Origin: Paramesorhizobium sp049065735
Lineage (GTDB): Bacteria; Pseudomonadota; Alphaproteobacteria; Rhizobiales; Rhizobiaceae
Assembly (NCBI RefSeq): GCF_049065735.1
Contig: NZ_JBAKHD010000005.1
Location: 1-64,000, forward strand
Direction of reading: 5' to 3'
DNA: 64,000 nucleotides
In this document: piece after piece, positions 17,074 through 28,184 of the stretch
Numbering within the stretch: position 1 is the stretch's first letter
Layout of the letters: the number at the start of each line of letters is the position of its first letter
Program-made: the position numbers and the translations under genes
Notes under the pieces: model-generated
Databases searched by the model: none
Seen by the model: the letters and a program-made list of their open reading frames with translations, nothing else
What the model was told of the DNA's origin: nothing

Positions 17074-18627
17074 TCAGGGGTTTTTCTGCTCCGGCGCGCC
17101 GAAACTGGGCGTCGGGGAGCCGAATGCGGGCGGTGGCGGCGCTTCCTGCGGGCTTTCCGCGCCGAAGGGCGGCGGCGGTGTGCCGAACGGATTGGCGCCG
17201 TCCGTGCCCGGCATCGGCACGTTCAACTGGATGGTAGCGGGATCGACGGCCGTCTGGCCGGATTTGTAATGGGTGACGAGCTTCGGGAAGGCGATAATGA
17301 TCGCCACCATGGCCAGCTGCATGACGAGGAAGGGTATTGCGCCCATATAGATCTGGCCCGACGTCACCGGCTGGATGGTCTCGCCCGTCACCCTGTCCTT
17401 ATAGGCGCGCGTAGGCGCGACTGAGCGCAGGTAGAAGAGCGAGAAGCCGAAGGGCGGATGCAGGAACGAGGTCTGCATGTTGACCGCCAGCATGACGCCG
17501 AACCAAATCAGGTCGATGCCGAGGCTATCAGCGACGGGGGCGAGCAGCGGGATGATGATGAAGGCCAGCTCGAAATAATCGAGGAAGAAGGCCAGGAAGA
17601 AGACGAGCAAATTGGCGACGATGAGGAAGCCGATTTCGCCGCCGGGGATGGAGGTCATCAGATGCTCCACCCACAGATGCCCGTTGACGCCGTAGAAAGT
17701 CAGCGAGAAGACGCGCGCGCCGAGCAGGATGAAGATCACGAAGGAGGAGAGCTTCACCGTCGCGTAAAGCGCGGCCTTGACGATGGAGAGATCGAGCCGC
17801 CGGTTGATGGCGGCGAGCGCCAGCGCGCCCACCGCACCCATCGCGCCGCCCTCGGTCGGCGTGGCAAGGCCGATGAAGATCGTGCCGAGCACGAGGAATA
17901 TGAGCAGCAGCGGCGGCACGAGCGAGATGACGACCCGCCGCAACAGCTTCCACCCCTTAAGCGAGCGCGCCTCCAGCGGCAGGGCAGGAACGCTCTTCGG
18001 CTGGAGCAGCGACATGACGATGATATAGGCGGCATAGGCGGCGACGAGCAGCAGGCCCGGCACGAGCGCGCCCTTGTACATATCGCCGACCGACCGGCCC
18101 AATTGGTCGGCAAGGACGATCAGCACCAGGCTGGGCGGGATGATCTGCGCAAGGGTTCCCGATGCGGCAATCGTGCCCGCCGCCACGCGCCGGTCATAGC
18201 CATAGCGCAGCATGATCGGCAGCGAAATCAGGCCCATGGAGATGACCGAGGCCGCGACGACGCCTGTGGTCGCCGCAAGAATCGCGCCCACGAAGATCAC
18301 CGCGAAGGCGAGGCCGCCGCGCACCGGGCCGAAAAGTTGGCCGATGGTGTCGAGCAAATCTTCCGCCATGCCGCTCTTTTCGAGAATAAGCCCCATGAAG
18401 GTGAAGAAGGGGATGGCGAGCAAAGTCTCGTTCGACATCTGGCCGAAGATTCGGTCCGGGATCGCGCCGAACAGATTGACGGGCAGCAGCCCCATTTCGA
18501 TGCCGATAAAACCGAAGACGAAGCCGACAAAGGCGAGCGCAAAGGCGACCGGGTAGCCGATCAGGAGCACCACGATCAGCGACAAGAACATGATCGGCGC
18601 GAGATTTTCCGCGAAAAAGGCAAACAT
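17074..18627 (-). CDS. TRAP transporter large permease (DctM type)
   Basis: The 517-residue protein has about 12-13 membrane helices and the DctM family sequence. PFFTFMGLILEKSGMAEDLL near residue 75 and AATTGVVAASVISMGLISLPIMLRYGYD near 120 are conserved. It uses a sodium or proton gradient to move the ligand delivered by the DctP protein. After the last helix it carries an unusual tail of about 60 residues rich in Pro, Gly and Phe (FGTPPPPFGAE, PPPPAFGSPTPSFGAPEQ), probably a disordered cytoplasmic or periplasmic extension. The start at 18627 follows the small permease gene by 14 bases. Confidence 0.9.
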   Translation of the reverse strand: MFAFFAENLAPIMFLSLIVVLLIGYPVAFALAFVGFVFGFIGIEMGLLPVNLFGAIPDRIFGQMSNETLLAIPFFTFMGLILEKSGMAEDLLDTIGQLFGPVRGGLAFAVIFVGAILAATTGVVAASVISMGLISLPIMLRYGYDRRVAAGTIAASGTLAQIIPPSLVLIVLADQLGRSVGDMYKGALVPGLLLVAAYAAYIIVMSLLQPKSVPALPLEARSLKGWKLLRRVVISLVPPLLLIFLVLGTIFIGLATPTEGGAMGAVGALALAAINRRLDLSIVKAALYATVKLSSFVIFILLGARVFSLTFYGVNGHLWVEHLMTSIPGGEIGFLIVANLLVFFLAFFLDYFELAFIIIPLLAPVADSLGIDLIWFGVMLAVNMQTSFLHPPFGFSLFYLRSVAPTRAYKDRVTGETIQPVTSGQIYMGAIPFLVMQLAMVAIIIAFPKLVTHYKSGQTAVDPATIQLNVPMPGTDGANPFGTPPPPFGAESPQEAPPPPAFGSPTPSFGAPEQKNP

Positions 18628-18641
18628 TCCTTAGGTCCCCT

Positions 18642-19190
18642 TCAAAGGGTCTGGGCTTCGGCGTCCGCAAGCGCGATGGCGTCGGGCATGTCGCCGCGCA
18701 GGATCGCGATGCGTTTGATGAGCTCGGAGACGCCTTGCAGCGCCAGAAGCCAGAACCCCAGGGGAATCATCGCCCAGACCGGCCAGAGGATAAGCCCGCC
18801 GGTATTGTTCGAGGTTTCGCCGGTCGCGAATTTCTCCATGACCGTCGGCCAGGAGAGGTAAATCGTAATGAGGCAGAAGGGGAGAAGGAAGAAGATCGTG
18901 CCGAGCAGTTCCACCCATAGCTGCGCCCGGCGCGACAGATGGCCGTAGACAAGGTCCACCTTCACATGCTCATTGGAGAGGAGCGTATAGGCTGCCGCGA
19001 CGAGAAAGGCCGCGGAGAAAAGATACCACTGCGCCTCCAGCCATGCGTTGGAGCTTAAATTGAAAAGCTTCCGCGTGACTGCATTGATTGCGCTGATAAA
19101 GATCGCGAGCAGCAGCAGCCAGGCTACGGCCTTGCCCAGAAATGTATTGATCGCATCGATTGCGCGCGAGAGCGATAAAAGCCCTGCCAT
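18642..19190 (-). CDS. TRAP transporter small permease (DctQ type)
   Basis: The 182-residue protein has four hydrophobic helices, with LGKAVAWLLLLAIFISAINAVTR at the start and NAWLEAQWYLFSAAFLVAAAYTL in the middle, the DctQ family core. The start is ATG 19190, preceded by GGGAGG. It pairs with the large permease. Confidence 0.87.
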   Translation of the reverse strand: MAGLLSLSRAIDAINTFLGKAVAWLLLLAIFISAINAVTRKLFNLSSNAWLEAQWYLFSAAFLVAAAYTLLSNEHVKVDLVYGHLSRRAQLWVELLGTIFFLLPFCLITIYLSWPTVMEKFATGETSNNTGGLILWPVWAMIPLGFWLLALQGVSELIKRIAILRGDMPDAIALADAEAQTL

Positions 19191-19286
19191 ATAATCCTCC
19201 CCACGGCCATCTCCCATAGCCCTAGGGCAAGATTATCGTCCCCGCGCGTGCCGCACAATATGGGGGATGAGAAAATAAGCGGATAA

Positions 19287-19943
19287 TCACGCTCCGCCAT
19301 TCACCCTGTTATACGCGCCTAGAATAAAGCGTTCGGCGCGGAAGAGATATTCTTCGAGAATCCGGGCGGCATTCGCCTGCCTGCCGGCTTCGAGTTCGAT
19401 GAGAATCTCCAGATTCTGGTCGATGAAGGCACCGTGCAGGAATTCCGGGTCCTGGATGAGGCCGAAGGCGAGGCGGAGTTCCAGCGAGATCTGGGCGTAG
19501 AGGTTCGAAAGACGCGGGCTGTCGGCGAACTCGACGATGGCGGCATGAAAGGCGATGTCGGCGCTGCCGACGCCGAGCCAGTCGACAGCGTCGCGGCAGC
19601 GGTAGGCGGTCTCGACGGCGTCGCGCATATTTTTTGCGCCGGGATGGCGCGGGTTGCCCTGCGCCAGCGCAGGACATTCGATGAAACGGCGCACACGGTA
19701 GATGTCCATAATGGTGGACATGCTCGGCGTCGCGACGAAGACGCCACGGTTGGTCTCGTAGCGCAGCAGCCCTTCCTTGGTGAGGATGCGGAAGACCTCC
19801 CGCAGCGTGTTGCGCGAAACTTGCAGCTCTTCGCTCAGCGCCAGTTCCGAAAGATGGCTTCCCGGACGCAATATGCCGGAAATAACCTTCTCGCGGATGC
19901 GCGCGGCAACCGTTTCGGCAAGCGTTTGCGCCGGTTCAGCCAA
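19287..19943 (-). CDS. GntR-family regulator with FCD domain
   Basis: The 218-residue regulator has an N-terminal winged helix (VAARIREKVISGILRPGSHLSELALSEELQVSRNTLREVFRILTKEGLL) and an FCD ligand-binding domain with metal-binding His/Asp positions (DIAFHAAIVEFADSPRL). FadR-subfamily regulators of this type sense carboxylic acids. It is read toward the TRAP genes 96 bases away and most likely controls them. The 222-base gap between it and pxpA holds both divergent promoters; no clear operator was seen. Confidence 0.88.
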   Translation of the reverse strand: MAEPAQTLAETVAARIREKVISGILRPGSHLSELALSEELQVSRNTLREVFRILTKEGLLRYETNRGVFVATPSMSTIMDIYRVRRFIECPALAQGNPRHPGAKNMRDAVETAYRCRDAVDWLGVGSADIAFHAAIVEFADSPRLSNLYAQISLELRLAFGLIQDPEFLHGAFIDQNLEILIELEAGRQANAARILEEYLFRAERFILGAYNRVNGGA

Positions 19944-20165
19944 GCGATACTCCCTTATTTCACCTGAGTCTCAATAACTTCCGCTAACGTGCTTCGCTCC
20001 ATGCAACAAGAAGTCTCCTTCGAAATATTTCATGGCGCAGGCTCTTTGGCATAATTTCTATGCAATTTGCCTAATTATAGAGCAGTATGTAAAAATTGTT
20101 CAACACTATGGACAGGATTGCCCTCCTTTGTTAGCGTCTGACCATAGCAGGGAATATCGGGCTGT

Positions 20166-20939
20166 ATGCGGATGCTGACCATCGACCTCAACAGTGATCT
20201 GGGTGAAAGCTTCGGCCCGTGGAAGATGGGCGACGATGCTGCCATGCTCGAGGTGGTGAGCAGCGCCAATATCGCCTGCGGTTTCCATGCGGGCGACCCG
20301 GCGGGGATTCTCAGGACCTTGCGGGCGGCGGCGGAGCGCGGCGTTGCGGTCGGAGCGCATGTGGGCTATCGCGACCTCGCCGGTTTCGGCCGCCGCAACA
20401 TGGACCCGTCGAGCGAAGAACTCATCGGCGATGTGATTTACCAGATCGGCGCGCTGCAGGGCTTGGCGAAGGCGGCGGGGGCGCGCGTCGCTTACGTGAA
20501 GCCGCATGGCGCGCTCTATAACACCATTGCCGTCAATGCGCGGCAGGCGGCGGATGTGATTGCTGCGATCCGCGCCGTGGACGAGTCGCTGGTGCTGATG
20601 GCGCTGGCCGGTTCGCCGCTCGTCGAGCAGGCACGGGCGGCGGGGCTGACCGTCGTGACTGAGGCTTTCGCCGACCGCGCCTATACGGCGGATGGCCAGC
20701 TGGTGTCGCGGCGGGAGACGGGCGCTGTCCTTCACGACCCCGAGAAGATAGCCGAGCGCATGGTGCGGCTGGTCAGGGAGGGCGTGCTTCCCTCTGTCGA
20801 CGGCAGTCTTACCAAGGTTGATGCGCAGTCGATCTGCGTGCATGGCGACAGCCCCGGCGCGGTGGCCATTGCCCGGCGCGTGCGTGAGCGCCTCGAAGAG
20901 GCCGGGCTCGGCATTCGTTCCTTTGTTCCGGCGGTCTGA
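20166..20939 (+). CDS. pxpA: 5-oxoprolinase subunit A (LamB/YcsF family)
   Basis: The 257-residue LamB/YcsF protein carries the signature sequences DLNSDLGES, ANIACGFHAGDP, VGAHVGYRDL, VKPHGALYN and ICVHGDSPGAV. PxpA with PxpB and PxpC forms ATP-dependent 5-oxoprolinase, which opens pyroglutamate to glutamate. It is followed 7 bases later by the fused pxpBC. The protein could start at 20166 or six bases later. Confidence 0.92.
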   Translation: MRMLTIDLNSDLGESFGPWKMGDDAAMLEVVSSANIACGFHAGDPAGILRTLRAAAERGVAVGAHVGYRDLAGFGRRNMDPSSEELIGDVIYQIGALQGLAKAAGARVAYVKPHGALYNTIAVNARQAADVIAAIRAVDESLVLMALAGSPLVEQARAAGLTVVTEAFADRAYTADGQLVSRRETGAVLHDPEKIAERMVRLVREGVLPSVDGSLTKVDAQSICVHGDSPGAVAIARRVRERLEEAGLGIRSFVPAV

Positions 20940-20946
20940 CGCGCCC

Positions 20947-22599
20947 ATGGCAGCAGCGCCCGATACGTCAATGCGAATCCTTCCGGTAAGGGCAGGGCAT
21001 GTGCTGGTGGAGCTTGCCGGGCTCGATCAGGTGCTGGCGCTCAGCGCGGCGCTGGAGGACGATCCCGTTCCCGGCCTGCGCGAGATCGTTCCCGCCGCGC
21101 GGACGCTGCTCGTTTCATTCGACATAGGCGAAATTTCCGAGGATGCGCTGATAGAGGCGCTTGCGGCGCGGGCGGGCGGCGAGCGGAAGCGGGCATCGGG
21201 GGCGCTGATCGAGATTCCCGTCCGCTATGATGGCGAGGATCTGCCTGAGGTCGCGGGCCTTCTGGGCATGAGCATCGATGATGTGGTGCGTCTCCATACG
21301 CAAAGCGAGTATGTGGTCGCCTTCATGGGCTTCGCCCCCGGCTTCGGCTATCTCGCCGGCGGCGACCCGCGCCTGACGGTGCCGCGCCGCTTGTCGCCGC
21401 GAACGCAGGTTCCGGAGGGAGCGGTGGGGCTCGCGGGGGAGTTCAGCGGGGTTTATCCCAAGGCAAGCCCCGGCGGCTGGCAGCTCATCGGCTCGACGCC
21501 ACTTGCCATGTTCGACATCGAACGCAATCCCGCTTCGCTGCTGCAGCCGGGGAGCCGGGTGCGGTTTCGGAATATGGCGGAGGATGGGGTGTATGAAGTG
21601 GGAACGCCGGCGCGAGAGCACCCCCCTCTGCCCTACCGGGCATCTCCCCTGCAAGGGGGGAGATTGGCTGGCTCGGATGAGGCGGCCATCGAAATCCTCT
21701 CCACCGGCCTGCCTGTTCTGTTTCAGGACCTTGGCCGTGCCGGGCAGGCGGGGCAGGGGATCAGCGTATCAGGTGCGGCGGACCGGGCGAGCTTCAAGGC
21801 GGCCAACCGGCTGGTGGGAAATCCGGCGGGCGCGGCGGCGCTGGAGATTACGCTTGGCGGGTTGAGTTTTGCCATGCGCGGGCGCGGTGTGATGGCGGTT
21901 ACCGGGGCGGAAGTGGCTATTACCGTCACCGACGCGCGGGGGCGGAAAATCGCCTTGCCGATGAACAGCCCCGTCGCGCTCGATGACGGCGATGTGGTTT
22001 CGCTGGGGGTTCCCGTCGCCGGAATGCGCTCTTATCTCGTGGTCAGGGGCGGGTTCGATGTGGCTCCGGTTCTGGCAAGCTGCGCCACGGATACGCTGGC
22101 GCAGATCGGCCCCGCCGCGCTAAAGGCGGGCGATGTGGTCGGCATCCGCACTGTGCCGGCGGGGACGGTTGTGTCATTGCCGGAATCTCCTGCCTTCGCC
22201 ATGCCTGCCATGGGCGCGACGGTGGTGCTGGATGTCGTGCTCGGCCCGCGCACGGACTGGTTCACCGACGCGGCCGTCCAGAACTTTCTCTCCCAGGAAT
22301 GGACGGTGACGCCGCAGTCGAGCCGTGTCGGCATCCGGCTTGCGGGCGAGGCGCTGGAGCGCAAAATCCATGCGGAATTGCCGAGCGAGGCGACGGTGCG
22401 CGGCGCGGTGCAGGTGCCGGCGAGCGGTCAGCCGGTGCTGTTCCTCACCGATCATCCCCTGACGGGCGGCTATCCGGTTATCGCCAATGTCGCCGCCCAT
22501 CATCTCGACCTTGCCGGGCAGATACCTGTCGGCGCACGCATCCGCTTCCATGCGGCCCACGATTTCGCACCGCGGATCATTTCAGGAAAAAGCGCATGA
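20947..22599 (+). CDS. pxpBC: Fused 5-oxoprolinase subunits B and C (KipI-KipA)
   Basis: The protein has about 550 residues. Residues 10-220 are the PxpB/KipI domain (GFAPGFGYLAGGDPRL, LAGEFSGVYPKASPGGWQLIG). Residues 245-545 are the PxpC/KipA domain (IEILSTGLPVLFQDLGRAGQAG, GVPVAGMRSYLVVRGG, HPLTGGYPVIANV). These are normally separate genes. The linker between them (REHPPLPYRASPLQGGRL) is encoded by one arm of a RIME-like repeat read in frame. The start is ATG 20947; a longer frame overlapping pxpA is not supported. The stop overlaps the next start by 4 bases. Confidence 0.88.
   Translation: MAAAPDTSMRILPVRAGHVLVELAGLDQVLALSAALEDDPVPGLREIVPAARTLLVSFDIGEISEDALIEALAARAGGERKRASGALIEIPVRYDGEDLPEVAGLLGMSIDDVVRLHTQSEYVVAFMGFAPGFGYLAGGDPRLTVPRRLSPRTQVPEGAVGLAGEFSGVYPKASPGGWQLIGSTPLAMFDIERNPASLLQPGSRVRFRNMAEDGVYEVGTPAREHPPLPYRASPLQGGRLAGSDEAAIEILSTGLPVLFQDLGRAGQAGQGISVSGAADRASFKAANRLVGNPAGAAALEITLGGLSFAMRGRGVMAVTGAEVAITVTDARGRKIALPMNSPVALDDGDVVSLGVPVAGMRSYLVVRGGFDVAPVLASCATDTLAQIGPAALKAGDVVGIRTVPAGTVVSLPESPAFAMPAMGATVVLDVVLGPRTDWFTDAAVQNFLSQEWTVTPQSSRVGIRLAGEALERKIHAELPSEATVRGAVQVPASGQPVLFLTDHPLTGGYPVIANVAAHHLDLAGQIPVGARIRFHAAHDFAPRIISGKSA
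21619..21676 (+). repeat. RIME-like repeat arm within the pxpBC reading frame
   Basis: CACCCCCCTCTGCCCTACCG followed by the GGGCATCTCCC and CAAGGGGGGAGATTGGCTG blocks is one arm of the dispersed palindromic repeat seen intact at seven other places in the window. Here it is a single arm, without its partner, and encodes the inter-domain linker of the fused PxpBC protein. Confidence 0.85.
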
Positions 22600-24331
22600 A
22601 GAAGGTTCTGATAGCAAATCGCGGCGAGATCGCGGTGCGGATCAACAGGGCCTGTAGGGATTACGGCCTTGCCTCCGTGGCCGTCTATGCCGACGCCGAC
22701 GCGGATGCGCCGTTCGTCGCGCTGGCGGATGAGGCCTATGCGCTTGACGGCGTTTCGGCCAGGGAAACCTATCTCGACATCGATAAGCTCATTGCCATCG
22801 CGAAGCGCTCCGGCGCAGATAGCGTGCATCCGGGCTATGGCTTTCTCTCAGAGCGGGCGGAGTTCGCGCGGGCGGTCATCGAGGCGGGGCTGACATGGAT
22901 CGGCCCTGACCCTGATGTTATCGAGGCTTTGGGCGACAAGCTGGAGGCGCGGCGCATTGCGCAGAAGGTCGGCGCACCGCTGGTCGCGGGTAGCGACGGG
23001 GCGATTGCGTCAGCAGAAGAAGCTTATGCCTTCGCCAAAAAATTCGGCCTTCCCATTGCCATCAAGGCGGCGCATGGCGGCGGGGGCAGGGGGCTCAAGA
23101 TCGCCCGGCATTTGGACGAGGTGCAAGAGCTTTTCGAATCCGCCACCCGCGAAGCTATCGCCGCCTTCGGGCGCGGCGAGTGCTATCTCGAGCAGTTCCT
23201 CGACCGCCCGCGCCATATCGAGGCGCAGGTGCTGGCCGACCGCCATGGCAATGTGGTGGTCGTCGGCACGCGCGATTGCTCGCTGCAACGGCGCAACCAG
23301 AAGCTCGTCGAGGAAGCGCCCGCGCCCTTTCTCTCGCCCGAACAGCGGGAGAAGATTCACAAGGCGGCGGGCGATATCTGCCGTGAGGCCGGTTATACCG
23401 GGGCGGGCACGGTGGAGTTTCTGCTCTCCGCCGATGGGGTGATCTCCTTCCTCGAGGTCAATACGAGGCTTCAGGTGGAGCACCCCGTTACCGAGGAGAC
23501 GACCGGGATCGATCTCGTGATCGAGCAGTTCCGTATCGCCGAAGGGCTGCCCTTGACGATGACGCAAACACCGGAACCGCGCGGCCACGCCCTGGAGTTC
23601 CGCATCAATATGGAAGACCCCGGACGCGGCTTCCTTCCCTTCGCAGGCCGGATCACCGCATTCGACGCGCCTGCCGGGCCGGGCGTGCGGCTCGACTCGG
23701 GCGTAACCGGCGGTACTGATATCCCGCCCATGTTCGACTCCCTTGCCGCGAAGCTGATCGTCTGGGGGCCGACGCGCGATCAGGCGATTGCCCGCGCGCG
23801 CCGGAGCTTAAGCGAGTTCCGCATCGAGGGCGTGCCCTCCGTGTTGCCGTTCCACCGTGCCGTGCTGGAGCATCCGGATTTCACGGGCGAGGATTTCCGC
23901 GTTCACACGCGCTGGATCGAGACGGATTTCGCCGGGGCGCTCGAAGCCGAGGCGCGGCCGGAGCCCGTACCGGAGCGTACGCTCTTGCGCGCGCCCATCG
24001 AGATCGACGGCAAAAGGGTTGAAATTGGCATTCCTGACACATTCCTGCGATTACTTGGGCAGGTGCCGGGGCAGAGTGTGGTCCCGGAAACAGTTGGCTC
24101 TGGAGTTGAAGCAGGCGACGTGACCGCGCCCGTGCCGGGCCTGCTCGTGCAATGGAATGTCGCTGACGGAGCCGTGGTGGAAAAAGGGGATGTGCTGGCT
24201 GTCATGGATGTAATGAAGATGGAAACGCCGGTGATCGCGCCGGTCGCGGGCCGCGTCAGTCTTCTTGCACAAGCGGGTTCCATGCAGACCGCCGGCGCCA
24301 AGCTCGCGACGATCAAGCCGGAGGCGCAGAC

Positions 24332-24335
<4 letters not shown>
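22596..24335 (+). CDS. Biotin carboxylase fused to a biotin carboxyl carrier domain
   Basis: The 579-residue protein has a biotin carboxylase N-domain (KVLIANRGEIAVRINRAC), an ATP-grasp with glycine loop AAHGGGGRGLKI near residue 165, catalytic segments HIEAQVLADRHGNVV and FLEVNTRLQVEHPVTE, the biotin carboxylase C-domain, and a C-terminal biotinyl domain with the acceptor Lys in VMDVMKMETP near 545. No carboxyltransferase gene is present, but biotin carboxylase genes commonly sit with pxpABC. The partner reaction is not known. The start overlaps the pxpBC stop by 4 bases, and the stop overlaps the next ATPase. Confidence 0.88.
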
Positions 24336-26167
<1,832 letters not shown>

Positions 26168-26180
26168 TGGATGCGTCGTT

Positions 26181-26348
26181 CACCCCCCTCTGCCCTGCCG
26201 GGCATCTCCCCCTCAAGGGGGGAGATCACGCCTTCATGAACGCTCGGCACCAATCGCAAACGTTGCAGAATGGGGCAGCGGAGGGCGATATCAGCCGATC
26301 TCCCCCCCCCCTTGAGAGGGAGATGCCCGGCAGGGCAGAGGGGGGTAC
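26181..26348. repeat. RIME-like palindromic mosaic repeat, copy c
   Basis: Complete two-arm element with left arm ACCCCCCTCTGCCCTGCCGG and its inverted partner. The right flank GTACTGTCCCGCC is shared with copies h and i. It fills most of the 258 bases between the ATPase and binding-protein genes. Confidence 0.87.
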
Positions 26349-26425
26349 TGTCCCGCCAGCGTTCTCCGCTTGAAAGCAAATACTTTAACTCGAGAAATCG
26401 CAAATAACTGAAAGAGGAGCAGACA

Positions 26426-27958
26426 ATGACAACGATAAAAAGGGGACTTATGGCGGGTTTCGTGGCGCTTGCGCTTTCAGCCACCGCATTCACCGCACCG
26501 GCCTTCGCCGCCGGTAAGCTGACCATTTCCAGCCCGCAGGACCCCGGCAGCTGGGACCCGATCGACACCTTCTTCGTGCAATGGGCGGCGGTCGCGACCA
26601 ATATTTTCGACGGCCTGACATGGCGCGGGCCGGACCTGAAGGTCGCGCCGGGGTTGGCCGAATCCTGGGAAGAGCTGGATAACGGCAAGCGCATTCGTTT
26701 CAAGCTGCGCCAGGGCGTGAAGTTCCATAATGGCGAGCCGTTCGACGCCGAAGCGGTCAAGTTCACCTTCGATCGCCTCTTGGGCACGGAAGGCTCCAAG
26801 GGCCCGCAGCGCTCCAACTACACGGCCATCGACACCGTCGAAATCATCGATCCCTATACGGTTGATATGAAGCTGAAGACGCCGGACCCGGTGCTGCTGA
26901 CCAAGCTCGCAGGCTATGGCGCGATGATCGTGCCGCCGAAATATATCAAGGAGAAGGGCGAGGATTATTTCAACCTGAACCCGGTCGGCACCGGCCCGTT
27001 CAAATTCGTGTCCTATGCACCGAAGGTCGATATCAAGCTTGCGGCCAACCCGGATTATTGGGGCGGTGCGCCGAAGCTTTCCGAGCTGGAATATCGCTTC
27101 ATTGCGGAACCGGCGACGGCGGTGGCCGAATTGCAGGCCGGGCGCGTCGATCTCGTCATCCCGCCGACCATCCCCATCGGCATGATCCCGGTCATTCAGA
27201 ACGACCCGAAGTTGGAGGTTCTCTCCATTCCCGGGCCGACCGTCGATGCGCTGCGCTTTAACACCCGCGACGGCATCACCGCCGATCCGCGCGTGCGCAA
27301 GGCAATCATCATGGCCATCGACCGCGCCACGATTGTGAAATCGATCCTGGCCGGGCAGGCGTCCGAAATCGCGAGCTTCCAAAGCGCGCTTTCCTTCGGC
27401 TATGACCCCAATCTGAAGCCGCTGCCTTATGATCCTGATGGAGCCAAGAAGCTGCTCGCCGAGGCCGGCGTGAAGCCCGGAACGCCGCTCCAGATCGATA
27501 TCCGCGGCAACGACCAGACGATGAACGAGGTGGCGCAGGTCATTTCGAGCTATCTCTCCATGGTCGGTCTCACCGCGACCATCAAGCCCTACGAGACCAA
27601 TGTTCTGCTCAACGACATCATCCCACAGGGCAAGACGGGCGCGATGTTCCAGCAGAAATGGGGCGGGTGGACCTTCGACTACGACAATACCGCTTATCTC
27701 ATGTACCACTCGGGCGAGAAGTGGAACCCGTATGACAAGGACGAAAAGCTGGACAAGCTTCTGGAAGAACAGCGTTCGATGACCGACCGCGCGGGCCGCG
27801 AGAAGATATTGCGGGAAGTGGCCGCCTATGCCGCCGACCGCGCGCTGGAGGTGCCGCTTTATAATTCCAATGCGATTTACGGGATCAGCAAGCGGGTGAA
27901 GGGGTTTGTCCCTGCGCCGGATAACCGGATGAAGCTGACGGATGTGACGGTGGAGTAA
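26426..27958 (+). CDS. Family 5 periplasmic peptide-binding protein
   Basis: The 510-residue SBP_bac_5 protein has a Sec signal (GLMAGFVALALSATAFTAPAFA) and the family segments FDGLTWRGPDLKVAPGLAESWEE, IRFKLRQGVKFHNGEPFDAEAVKFTFDRLL and NPVGTGPFKFVSY. It collects peptides or other amino-acid conjugates for the ABC transporter. A good GAGGAG ribosome site precedes the ATG. Association with 5-oxoprolinase and an M14 peptidase suggests peptides carrying glutamate or pyroglutamate; this is inference. Confidence 0.9.
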   Translation: MTTIKRGLMAGFVALALSATAFTAPAFAAGKLTISSPQDPGSWDPIDTFFVQWAAVATNIFDGLTWRGPDLKVAPGLAESWEELDNGKRIRFKLRQGVKFHNGEPFDAEAVKFTFDRLLGTEGSKGPQRSNYTAIDTVEIIDPYTVDMKLKTPDPVLLTKLAGYGAMIVPPKYIKEKGEDYFNLNPVGTGPFKFVSYAPKVDIKLAANPDYWGGAPKLSELEYRFIAEPATAVAELQAGRVDLVIPPTIPIGMIPVIQNDPKLEVLSIPGPTVDALRFNTRDGITADPRVRKAIIMAIDRATIVKSILAGQASEIASFQSALSFGYDPNLKPLPYDPDGAKKLLAEAGVKPGTPLQIDIRGNDQTMNEVAQVISSYLSMVGLTATIKPYETNVLLNDIIPQGKTGAMFQQKWGGWTFDYDNTAYLMYHSGEKWNPYDKDEKLDKLLEEQRSMTDRAGREKILREVAAYAADRALEVPLYNSNAIYGISKRVKGFVPAPDNRMKLTDVTVE

Positions 27959-27981
27959 CAGGCGGATATCTTGGCGGGACA

Positions 27982-28143
27982 GCGCCCCCCTCTGTCCTGC
28001 CGGACATCTCCCCCGCAAGGGGGGAGATTACGCCTTCATAGACGCACGGCGCTAATCGCCAACGTTGCAGTATGAGCGGTGCGGGCGATGCCAGCCAATC
28101 TCCCCCCTTGCGGGGGAGATGCCCGGCAGGGCAGAGGGGGGCG
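27982..28143. repeat. RIME-like palindromic mosaic repeat, copy d
   Basis: Complete two-arm element, with arms GCCCCCCTCTGTCCTGCCGG and complement. The centre has the ATTACGCCTTCATAGACG / GGCACC-type filler also seen in copies c and e. It separates the binding protein from the first permease gene. Confidence 0.87.
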
Positions 28144-28184
28144 CTGTCCCGCCGGCGTCTCCTATAATCTAAAGGGAACACCCC

